Assembly (NCBI GenBank): GCA_018240525.1 | Contig: JAFEFN010000014.1 | Span: forward strand, 544,487 to 608,486 | Source: Pseudomonadota bacterium | Lineage (GTDB): Bacteria > Pseudomonadota > Gammaproteobacteria > Steroidobacterales > Steroidobacteraceae | Length of the DNA: 64,000 bases | Direction: 5' to 3' | Part shown: positions 9,434-16,712 of the stretch, in pieces | Position numbering within the stretch: the first letter of the stretch is position 1 | How the letters are laid out: each line of letters starts with the position of its first letter | Position numbers and translations under genes: made by a program | Notes under the pieces: generated by a model | The model's database searches: none | What the model was told of the DNA's origin: nothing | What the model saw: the letters and a program-made list of their open reading frames with translations, nothing else

Positions 9434-9980
9434 GGCGCAGCAGCCGGGCGCTGCCGACGGAAGGGATGCTCAACAGGTAGACCGCGTCTGCGTCCGCTCC
9501 GTTGATGCCGGCGCCGTCCGCATCCGCCAGCTCGTGCGCCATCTGCGCGAGGCTGCCTCCGCCGCCCACCACGAGCACCGCGCCGCCGCGGTGCTCGCGC
9601 AGCAGCCGCGCCGCCGCGGCCGGTGCATCGGCGGCCTTGAAGAGGATGGGCGCGCGGTGCAGGCGTTCGGCGAGCGGCGCGGCGGTCTGCTGCGCCCGCC
9701 GCTCGTCGCTGACATAGAGCGCATCCAGACCGCCCCCCCCGCGCAGCGTGCCGAACGTGCGCGCGAGGGCCTGGGCCCGCAGTTCGCCCTCGGCCGAGAG
9801 GGGCGGGTCGGTCAGGATCGCGGGCTGCGCATCCGGTACCGGGACCAGCACGACGAGCGTGGTCACGGCGGCGCGGTAGAAACTGAAGGCGCCGCCGGCG
9901 ACCGCGGCCGCCACGAGCACCGTCACCCAGACAGGTGCCAGGAAGGGGCGGCGGTGGCGGGTGACGGCGGGGGCTTCCAT
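9423..9980 (-). CDS. Membrane-anchored, catalytically degenerate histidine-phosphatase-fold protein
   Basis: 185 residues: a basic N-terminus, one membrane helix (about 15-36), then a histidine-phosphatase (phosphoglycerate-mutase/SixA) fold. The recognisable parts are PPLSAEGELRAQALA (59-73) and SDERRAQQTAAPLAE (91-105), which match the family's substrate-binding block. The first catalytic motif (normally RH followed by G or A) is replaced by PVPD near residues 47-50, and the second catalytic His (normally in a VVGH-type strand) is replaced by VVGGGG at 137-142. As read, it should not be an active phosphatase. The role is unknown; a binding or regulatory role is inference. Confidence 0.65.
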   Translation of the reverse strand: MEAPAVTRHRRPFLAPVWVTVLVAAAVAGGAFSFYRAAVTTLVVLVPVPDAQPAILTDPPLSAEGELRAQALARTFGTLRGGGGLDALYVSDERRAQQTAAPLAERLHRAPILFKAADAPAAAARLLREHRGGAVLVVGGGGSLAQMAHELADADGAGINGADADAVYLLSIPSVGSARLLRLTL

Positions 9981-10091
9981 GGGGCGCCATGATATAGCGT
10001 CACGGCCGGCCCGCAGTGCCCGGGGACGCGCAATTTTAGGGCCGTGGTTGTACCCTGCCCGCCAGCAATAGCCCCCGTCCGGGAGATTCCA

Positions 10092-11126
10092 TTGGCACCA
10101 GGCGGCCAGACCACGGTCATCCAGCGCATCCTCGAACGCCGGGCAGACCGTCCTCCGACCAGCACGGAGGAGACCACCGCCAGCATCGCGGTGATGCTGC
10201 GGGTCGTGCCGCCCTCCAAGGCACTCATCGCCTGCGCGGACGCCGCACTGCGCCAGCAGCTCGAGCGCATCATCACCGCGGACGCCCTCGACTACGAGTC
10301 GATCGGCAATGAAAGCGAGGCGCTGCGGCGCTTCCTCGGGGAGTTCCGGCCGGTGGTCCTGACCGACTCGCTGGAGCTGGTGCGCAGCCTGCGCGCCCGC
10401 TCCGTGGAACGCACCCCGTTCATCGTCTATTTCGCCGAGCTGGACGAGGCGGCGGCACGCCAGATGGGCCTGAGCGCCGGCGCCGACGAGTGCGTGGGCC
10501 GCAGTGCCTCGACCCGGGAGATCGAGGCACGCATCGGCTCGGCGCGGCGCATCGCGGAACTGGAGACGGTCCTGCGCATCACGCTCGCCGAGAACCGCAA
10601 GCTGTCGGCGACCGATGACCTGACGCGGGTCGCCAGCCGCCGCTTCTTCAGCAAGAACTTCCCGCGCGAGGTCGAACGCGCGGCGCGCTACGGCCGCGGC
10701 CTCTCGCTCGTGCTGTGCGACATCGACTTCTTCAAGAAGCTCAACGACACGCACGGGCATGCCGGCGGCGACCAGATCCTGCGCCAGTTCGCCATGCGGC
10801 TGCAGCAGAACCTGCGGCGTGGGATCGACTGGGTGGCGCGCATCGGCGGCGAGGAATTCGCCATCGTCCTGCCGGAGACCACCTATGAGCAGGCGCTGGA
10901 AGTGGCACGCAAGCTGCGCACGGCGGTGGCGCATGCGCCGTACAGCTACGACGGCAAGGGCGTGGCGGTGACGGCGAGCTTCGGCCTGTGCGGTCTCAAT
11001 CGCGTGCCGGCCGGGGAGCGGCAGCTGGCACAGCGCATCCTCAAGATCGCCGATGCGGCGCTCTACCGCAGCAAGCACGGCGGCCGCAACCGCGTCACCG
11101 CGACGATGTTCGGCGGCCATCCCTGA
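10092..11126 (+). CDS. Diguanylate cyclase with N-terminal receiver-like domain
   Basis: About 344 residues. A receiver-like domain (KALIACAD...GADECVG) precedes a GGDEF domain whose active site reads GGEEF at 252-256, expected to make cyclic di-GMP from two GTP. The inhibitory I-site RxxD (RGID) lies five residues before GGEEF, so product inhibition is likely. The substrate-binding FFKKLNDTHGHAGGD segment is intact. The receiver lacks an obvious full acidic pocket; Asp in PVVLTDSLEL is the candidate phospho-acceptor. The start is uncertain: TTG at 10092 has GGGAGA six bases upstream, but GTG at 10044 and ATG at 10194 are also in frame. Confidence 0.88.
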   Translation: MAPGGQTTVIQRILERRADRPPTSTEETTASIAVMLRVVPPSKALIACADAALRQQLERIITADALDYESIGNESEALRRFLGEFRPVVLTDSLELVRSLRARSVERTPFIVYFAELDEAAARQMGLSAGADECVGRSASTREIEARIGSARRIAELETVLRITLAENRKLSATDDLTRVASRRFFSKNFPREVERAARYGRGLSLVLCDIDFFKKLNDTHGHAGGDQILRQFAMRLQQNLRRGIDWVARIGGEEFAIVLPETTYEQALEVARKLRTAVAHAPYSYDGKGVAVTASFGLCGLNRVPAGERQLAQRILKIADAALYRSKHGGRNRVTATMFGGHP

Positions 11127-11339
11127 ACTGGTTCCAATCCGCGCGCGGCGTGAACAGGTCTGGTGAAAGCGCGCGCACTCTGATGCAAACCCTTGCCCGC
11201 GCACGGCCTTTGCGCCACGGCGCGTGCGCTGTCCACATGGTTATGCACAAATTCTGTGGATAACTTGCAAGGTGGCAACGCGGCAGAGCCTGTGTGAGAA
11301 TTGACGGGACGGTGGTTCTTTCGTTTCGCAGGCCAGCAC

Positions 11340-11921
11340 ATGAAGAAGACAGGCAGCGAACCTGCGCCGGCTGATGCCCGTGCGCTCCTCCAGGCCGATG
11401 TCGCCAAGCAGCGCGTGCGCATCGCCAAAGAGGAACTCAAGCGCGCCCGCAGGCGCCTGAAGGAGGCCAAGCGCGAGGCGAAGCGGGCGCGCAAGAACGC
11501 CGCAGCGGCACGCAAGGCCCGCAAGCGGGCGCGCCGCGCCGGCAAGGCCGGCAAACCCCAGGGGCGCAAGGCCGTCGCCAGGGTACTGGTGGCGGCCCGG
11601 GCCGCCGCCCGGCGCAAGGCGGTCAAGGCCAGGCGCACCCAGAAAGCCGAGAAAGCACGGTCCGTGGCGAAGAGCGTCGCGCGCGTACGCGTGTCGCGCG
11701 CCGTGGTGAAGAAGGCCGCGGACGCTGCCCGCAAGGGCTCGCGGGCGCGTCCGAAGACGGCGCGGCGAAGCCCCGTCGCGGCACGCCCGGTGAAACCCCG
11801 CGCCGCGGCCCCGCGTCCGGCGAGCGCGGCACCGCCGAAGGCGCCCCTGGCCCCGGCCGCCTCCCCCCCGGGCATGCCCGACGCCTCGCCTCCGCCTTCG
11901 CTGGCGGACGAGCTGGGCTGA
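11340..11921 (+). CDS. Lys/Arg/Ala-rich histone H1-like protein
   Basis: 193 residues from the ATG at 11340. The middle (about 25-150) is almost entirely Ala, Lys and Arg in helical heptad-like runs (EELKRARRRLKEAKREAKRARK), and the tail is Pro/Ala rich. Composition and layout resemble bacterial histone-H1-like DNA-binding proteins such as AlgP, but such low-complexity sequence carries little family information. DNA or RNA binding is inference. TTG at 11301 is an alternative start. The unknown gene downstream begins 33 bases later. Confidence 0.65.
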   Translation: MKKTGSEPAPADARALLQADVAKQRVRIAKEELKRARRRLKEAKREAKRARKNAAAARKARKRARRAGKAGKPQGRKAVARVLVAARAAARRKAVKARRTQKAEKARSVAKSVARVRVSRAVVKKAADAARKGSRARPKTARRSPVAARPVKPRAAAPRPASAAPPKAPLAPAASPPGMPDASPPPSLADELG

Positions 11922-11954
11922 GGGCCGCAATCCCCCTTCCCCGCAGGTGCCGTG

Positions 11955-12515
11955 ATGCAGGAAATCAGCATGCCTCCGCGCGGGGCGCAGCAGGCCTCGC
12001 ACTCGCGGACCTCCCCGTCGAGCTCGCGCATGCTCGCCAGCTACCTCACGGACATCGAACAGCTGCTGGATGAGCAGCGCTTCGAGGAGGCGCTGCGCGA
12101 TGCCGGCGAACTGCCCGGCATCGCCGTGGCGCTCAGCGACCCGCTGCTGCAGTCCAGTGGCGAGGAAGTCGGGCAGTGGTGCGAGCGCTGGGTCGGCGCG
12201 GACGGTGCGCCCGCATCCGCGGTGCCCACAGGCGCGGAACGGGTCGGCGGCGCACCGCCGCTGCCCGTCAGCCTCGGGAGCGTCGCTCCCTCGGTTCCCA
12301 GGCTGGCGCTGCGGCACCTGCAGCTGCGGCGGCATACGCGCACCCGGCCCCGCGGCTTCATGCTCCGCGCGGACGAGAGCCTGGAACCGCGCGATACGCA
12401 GTCCCTGCAAACCGTGCGCGCCCTGGTGAGCGCCACGCGGCGCTGGTACGCGCGCAGCGGCGTGCACGACCCGACCGTGCAGTCGAACCTCGCCCGGCTC
12501 GCCGTCCTGCGCTGA
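11955..12515 (+). CDS. Hypothetical protein, function unknown
   Basis: 186 residues from ATG 11955. It opens with a Ser/Pro-rich stretch, then a helical segment (MLASYLTDIEQLLDEQRFEEALRDAGELPGIAVAL) like a short TPR-type hairpin, a Gly/Pro linker, and a basic region (LRHLQLRRHTRTRPRGF). No catalytic motif, signal peptide or membrane helix is seen. It follows the histone-like gene at 33 bases on the same strand and may be co-transcribed. Codon use matches the neighbours, so a real gene is likely. Confidence 0.6.
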   Translation: MQEISMPPRGAQQASHSRTSPSSSRMLASYLTDIEQLLDEQRFEEALRDAGELPGIAVALSDPLLQSSGEEVGQWCERWVGADGAPASAVPTGAERVGGAPPLPVSLGSVAPSVPRLALRHLQLRRHTRTRPRGFMLRADESLEPRDTQSLQTVRALVSATRRWYARSGVHDPTVQSNLARLAVLR

Positions 12516-12518
12516 ACC

Positions 12519-12553
12519 CCCCGCGTGTTGCGGGGCCGCCGCATCGCGCGGCC
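12519..12553 (+). terminator. Two GC-only hairpins after the 11.3-12.5 kb gene pair
   Basis: A hairpin CCCCGC-GTGTT-GCGGGG (12519-12535) starts three bases after the stop of the unknown gene, followed directly by GGCCGC-N8-GCGGCC (12534-12553). There is no U-tract, so this is terminator-like structure rather than a textbook intrinsic terminator. Confidence 0.35.
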
Positions 12554-12585
12554 GCCCTCCCCGCTCACACCCCGAAAAGGTGCGC

Positions 12586-12601
12586 TTGAACGGGCATTCA
12601 A
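12586..12601 (+). promoter_or_regulatory. BetI-like dyad, box 1 (upstream of the first GlxA-type regulator)
   Basis: TTGAA-CGGGCA-TTCAA, a dyad with perfect 5-bp arms. It differs at only one of 16 positions from the reverse complement of the box at the betI-betB start (22483-22498). It lies about 180 bases before the regulator's start, in non-coding DNA. Operator function is inferred from the repeat, not shown. Confidence 0.6.
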
Positions 12602-12737
12602 TCGCGCGTTCCCGCTCGCCTGCCGCCTGTGCCGTCCGTAGCTGGCTGTTATTTCAGGACTTATAGGCCCGACCAAGTCTTTCTTGCGTCCCGGAAGGCC
12701 TTAATGGAAACTACGGCGGCGGGGAAGACAACTAGGA

Positions 12738-12753
12738 TTGAGTGCGCATTCAA
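12738..12753 (+). promoter_or_regulatory. BetI-like dyad, box 2 (just before the first GlxA-type regulator)
   Basis: TTGAG-TGCGCA-TTCAA, one arm mismatch from box 1, and 152 bases downstream of it. The second arm shares the ATTCAA end seen in all four boxes when read in this orientation. It ends 26 bases before the preferred ATG at 12780 and touches the alternative ATG at 12753, so a bound repressor would block transcript initiation or elongation here. Confidence 0.55.
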
Positions 12754-12779
12754 TGGCTCATTCAGGCGGCCTGACACGA

Positions 12780-13805
12780 ATGTCCGCAACAGCACGCAGC
12801 GCGCGGCCGCCCCTGCGGGTCGGCGTCATCCTCGCCAACCAGTTCACGCTCTCGGCTTTCGCCGTCTTCATCGATCACCTGCGGCTCGCGGCTGACGAGG
12901 GCGACCGCAGCCGTCCGCTGCACGTGCAGTGGTCGATCATGGCCGCCAGGGCCGAGCCGGTCGCCGCCAGCTGCGGGGTGTTGGTGCAGCCAACCGGTGC
13001 GCTGGTGCCCCCGGAACAACTCGACTACGTGGTCGTGATCGGCGGGCTGCTGCACGCGGGCCCCCAGGTCGATGAGCCCACCACGCGTTACCTGCGCGAG
13101 GCCGATGCGGCGGGGATCCCCTTGATCGGCATCTGCACCGGCAGCTTCGTGTTGTGCCGCGCGGGCCTGATGAAGGGGCGCCGCTCGTGCGTGAGCTGGT
13201 ACCACTACCAGGACTTCCTCGAGGCCTTCCCGAACCAGGAGGTCATCGCCGACCGCCTGTTCCTGGCGGACGGGCCGCGCATCACCTGTGCCGGCGGCGC
13301 CGGCGCGGCCGCCCTCGCCACCTATCTCATCGAGCAGCACCTCGGACGCGCGCTGGCGCAGAAGGCGAGCCAGGTGCTGCTCTTCGACCGTCCGCGCTCC
13401 GGCAGCGACGCGCAACCTCACCCGCCCCTGTCCGAGACGGTGACCGAACCGCGCGTGCGCCGCGCCCTGCTGCTGATGGAGCAGAACCTGGCGCGCCCCA
13501 TCGCCGTGGCCGCCGTGGCCTCGGAGCTGGGCCTGTCGGCGCGCCAGCTCGAGCGCCTGTGCCGCCAGCACGTCGGCATGGGGCCGGCCTCGCTGTACCG
13601 GCGCCTGCGCATGCGCTACGCCAACTGGCTCATCGAGAACACCGACCGCTCGGTCACGGACATCGCCAACGAGGCAGGCTTCGCCGACTGCGCGCACTTC
13701 TCGCGCCAGTTCAAGGATGCCTACGGGCTGTCGCCCTCGACCCGCCGGCTGCAGCCGCAGCGCGGCGCGGCGGGCGATGCCGCGCGGGCGCGGGTATTCG
13801 AATAA
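12780..13805 (+). CDS. GlxA-family (DJ-1/PfpI + AraC) transcriptional regulator
   Basis: About 341 residues. The N-terminal half is a class-I glutamine-amidotransferase-like domain (VGVILANQFTLSAFAVFIDHLRLA ... GICTGSFVLCRAGL), with the nucleophile-elbow Cys of the DJ-1/PfpI fold present (GICTGS). The C-terminal third is an AraC double helix-turn-helix (VASELGLSARQLERLCRQ and DIANEAGFADCAHFSRQFK). GbdR, the activator of glycine-betaine catabolism genes in Pseudomonas, has this architecture. Two copies of a dyad also found at betI-betB lie upstream, linking the gene to the choline locus. ATG 12780 has an AGGCGG site 10 bases upstream; ATG 12753 and TTG 12738 are alternatives. Confidence 0.88.
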   Translation: MSATARSARPPLRVGVILANQFTLSAFAVFIDHLRLAADEGDRSRPLHVQWSIMAARAEPVAASCGVLVQPTGALVPPEQLDYVVVIGGLLHAGPQVDEPTTRYLREADAAGIPLIGICTGSFVLCRAGLMKGRRSCVSWYHYQDFLEAFPNQEVIADRLFLADGPRITCAGGAGAAALATYLIEQHLGRALAQKASQVLLFDRPRSGSDAQPHPPLSETVTEPRVRRALLLMEQNLARPIAVAAVASELGLSARQLERLCRQHVGMGPASLYRRLRMRYANWLIENTDRSVTDIANEAGFADCAHFSRQFKDAYGLSPSTRRLQPQRGAAGDAARARVFE

Positions 13806-13810
13806 GCAGG

Positions 13811-13837
13811 GGCCCCGGCGCCGGTGCGCGCCGGGCC
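13811..13837 (+). terminator. GC-rich hairpin after the GlxA-type regulator
   Basis: GGCCCCGGCGC and GCGCCGGGCC flank a 6-base loop, giving a 10-bp stem with one bulged C, six bases after the regulator stop. No U-tract follows. Confidence 0.4.
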
Positions 13838-13901
13838 GGAAGTTGAATCACCGCGGCTGCAGGCGCCGCGGCGGGCGTCCAGGTTTTCAAGGGGTCAAAG
13901 C

Positions 13902-16580
13902 ATGAATTCGAAGATCTCCTATGCGGTGGCTGCGATCGTGGCCGGCGCCTCGTGCGCCACCGCCGGCACGGCCCGCGCGGCCGATGCCGGCACGACGGCG
14001 GCGGATACGACCAACCCGGAGGGCCTGGTGGAGATCACCGTCACGGCCGAGCGTCGCTCGCAGAGCATGCAGGACGTGCCGATCTCGATGCAGGCCTTCA
14101 CCGGGCAGACGCTGCAGCAGCTGCACGTCTCCACGCTGGACGACTACATCAAGTACCTGCCGAACGTCAGCACGGCCAACAACGGGCCGGGGCAGAACGA
14201 GATCTTCATGCGCGGACTGAGCGCAGGCTCGCAGCCGAGTCAGGGCAGCGGCTCGACGGGCCTGTGGCCCAACGTCGCCATCTACCTGGACAACCAGTCC
14301 GGGCAGCTGCCCAACCGCAACCTCGACATCTACGCGGCCGATCTGGATCGCATCGAGGTGCTGGCCGGTCCGCAGGGCACCCTGTACGGCGCCGGCGCCG
14401 AGGCCGGCGTCATCCGCTACATCACCAACCAGCCCAAGCTCGACCGCTTCGAGGCCAACGCCACGGCCGGCTACGGGGTCACCGCCGGCGGCGACCCGAA
14501 CAGCAGCATCACCGCGGTGGCCAACTTCCCGCTGATCGCCGACAAGATGGCCGCGCGCGTGGTGATCTACAACGACCAGCGCGGCGGCTACATCGACAAC
14601 GTGCCGGCCACCTTCACCCGCAAGAACACCGACATCGGCATCCACTACGCGCAGTACCCGGCCGTGAACGGCCAGTGCCCGGACGGGCTGCCCAACAACG
14701 GCTACTGCGTCCCCCCCGGCAGCCCCTCGATCAACAACGCCAACGTCACCGGCAACAACATCAACCCGGTCACCTACACCGGCGGCCGCGCGGAGCTGCT
14801 CTACAAGTTCAGCGAGGACTGGGACGCGCTCATCACGCAGTCCTACCAGAACATGGATTCCAAGGGCGTGTTCTACCAGCAGCCGACCGCCGCGGACGGC
14901 GGCGCGCTCCAGCCGCTGCAGGTCACCCTCTTCAACCCCTCGTACAACAAGGACAAGTTCGAGAGCACCGCCTGGACGCTGAACGGCAAGTTCGGACCGA
15001 TCAAGGCGGTCTACACCGGCGGCTACCTGATCCGCCACGTCGAGCAGGTCGGCGACTACACCAACTACGCCCGCGGCTACTACGCGGACTACTACCAGTG
15101 CTACGGACCGGGCTCCTACACCCCGAACCTGCCGTCCAAGTGCTTCTCACCGAGCGCCACCTGGCACTCGGTGGAGAAGAACACCCACCAGCAGCACGAA
15201 CTGCGCTTCAGCACCCCGGATGAGTGGCGGCTGCGCGCCATTGCCGGGGTGTTCTGGGAGGACAACAAGCTCTGGGACCAGACCGGCTGGCTGTACAAGA
15301 ACGTGCCCTCCTGCACCGCCGACAGCGGCGCGGGCAACACCGGCTGCTTCACCAACATCGGCACCGCCCCGGGGTCCACGGTGGTGAACCCGGGCATCCA
15401 GGGCGACCACGTCTCGTTCTACCAGGACACCCTGCGCGAGACCAAGCAGACCGCCGCGTTCGCCTCGCTCGACTTCGACATCATCCCCAAGGTGCTGACC
15501 ATCACCGGCGGCGTACGCCACTTCAAGTTCGACAACTCCTCGGTCGGCAGCGTCTCGGGCAGCTTCTACTGCTTCCAGGCGGGCAACCCGGCGACGGGCT
15601 GCCTGAACACCAACTACAACCTGGACGCGCAGCACCTGAAGGATTCCGAGAGCGGCAACAAGTTCCGCGGCAACCTCACCTGGCACGTGACCCCGGATAC
15701 GATGCTCTACTACACCTTCTCGCAGGGCTTCCGGCCCGGCGGCTTCAACCAGAACGGCGGCGCCCCACACGTCGCAGGCCCGGATGGTGTGTATCAGTAC
15801 CAGATCCCGAGCGCCTACCAGTCCGACAAGCTGGAGAACAACGAGGTCGGCTGGAAGACCGAGTTCTGGGGCCGCCGCCTGCAGTTCAACGGCGCCCTCT
15901 ACCAGGAGAATTGGGACAACGTGCAGGTGGCCTTCTTCGACCCGGGCCTGGTCGGCAACATCTTCTACAACACCAATGGTCAGAACTTCCGCATCCGCGG
16001 CCTCGAAACCCAGATCGTCGCCCGCGTCACCCCGGAACTCACCCTGCAGGCGGCGGGCGCCTGGAACCAGAGCGAGCAGACCAACTCGCCGGCGCTGATC
16101 GGCAACATTCCCGGCACGGCGCAGTACGGCAAGCCGCTTAGCCAGGTGTGCGACTTCGGCACCGGCGCCAACTGCGCCTCCATCGGCAATCCCTACGGCC
16201 CCGAGGGCTCGCCGAGCGCGAATGCGCCGCCGCTGCAGTACAGCCTGCGCGCCCGCTACGACTGGTCCATCGACGCCTACAACCCCTTCGTGCAGGTGGG
16301 CGTGCAGCACACCGGCCACTCCTACACGCAGGCCGGCGCGAACCCGCCCATCGCCAACGATGGCTCGATCTCCACCGGCCGCCTGCGCTTCGAGAACCCG
16401 GCCTACACCACCTGGGATGCCTCGTGCGGGGTGGCCAAGGATGCCTGGATCGTGACCCTGTACGGGGAGAACCTGAGCAACTCGAACAAGAGCGTGTTCG
16501 TGAGCACCGACCAGTTCATCGTGGCGCAGACCCCGCTGCGACCGCGGGTCATCGGCGCTACACTCGGCTACAAGTACTGA
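13902..16580 (+). CDS. TonB-dependent receptor
   Basis: 892 residues with a signal peptide (1-25, ending ARAAD). It has the plug-domain signatures of the family: GLVEITVTAERR near the N-terminus, DVPISMQAFTGQTL, and GPQGTLYGAGAEAGVIRYIT. A long beta-barrel with many aromatic strands follows, and it ends in the usual C-terminal aromatic residue (GATLGYKY). It should import a large or scarce substrate across the outer membrane with TonB energy; the sequence does not show which. ATG 13902 has an AGGGG site upstream and gives the correct signal peptide. The barrel carries Cys pairs (for example CTADSGAGNTGC) seen in sphingomonad-like receptors. The TPR-sulfotransferase gene follows. Confidence 0.93.
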   Translation: MNSKISYAVAAIVAGASCATAGTARAADAGTTAADTTNPEGLVEITVTAERRSQSMQDVPISMQAFTGQTLQQLHVSTLDDYIKYLPNVSTANNGPGQNEIFMRGLSAGSQPSQGSGSTGLWPNVAIYLDNQSGQLPNRNLDIYAADLDRIEVLAGPQGTLYGAGAEAGVIRYITNQPKLDRFEANATAGYGVTAGGDPNSSITAVANFPLIADKMAARVVIYNDQRGGYIDNVPATFTRKNTDIGIHYAQYPAVNGQCPDGLPNNGYCVPPGSPSINNANVTGNNINPVTYTGGRAELLYKFSEDWDALITQSYQNMDSKGVFYQQPTAADGGALQPLQVTLFNPSYNKDKFESTAWTLNGKFGPIKAVYTGGYLIRHVEQVGDYTNYARGYYADYYQCYGPGSYTPNLPSKCFSPSATWHSVEKNTHQQHELRFSTPDEWRLRAIAGVFWEDNKLWDQTGWLYKNVPSCTADSGAGNTGCFTNIGTAPGSTVVNPGIQGDHVSFYQDTLRETKQTAAFASLDFDIIPKVLTITGGVRHFKFDNSSVGSVSGSFYCFQAGNPATGCLNTNYNLDAQHLKDSESGNKFRGNLTWHVTPDTMLYYTFSQGFRPGGFNQNGGAPHVAGPDGVYQYQIPSAYQSDKLENNEVGWKTEFWGRRLQFNGALYQENWDNVQVAFFDPGLVGNIFYNTNGQNFRIRGLETQIVARVTPELTLQAAGAWNQSEQTNSPALIGNIPGTAQYGKPLSQVCDFGTGANCASIGNPYGPEGSPSANAPPLQYSLRARYDWSIDAYNPFVQVGVQHTGHSYTQAGANPPIANDGSISTGRLRFENPAYTTWDASCGVAKDAWIVTLYGENLSNSNKSVFVSTDQFIVAQTPLRPRVIGATLGYKY

Positions 16581-16592
16581 CGGCTGCCATCA

Positions 16593-16623
16593 CCGCCGGT
16601 CCCGCCCTGCGCGGGACCGGCGG
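16593..16623 (+). terminator. 13-bp perfect hairpin after the TonB receptor
   Basis: CCGCCGGTCCCGC pairs perfectly with GCGGGACCGGCGG across the loop CCTGC, starting 13 bases after the receptor stop. There is no run of T after it, so it may act as a 3'-end stabiliser or with Rho rather than as a classical intrinsic terminator. Confidence 0.5.
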
Positions 16624-16712
16624 CGGGCGGCCCGAGGACGCCCAACCACCGATCTTGCCCCGGCCCGGCGCTCGCGCCGCGCCAGCGCGCGCGCCTGGGG
16701 CGCACGAGCCAC

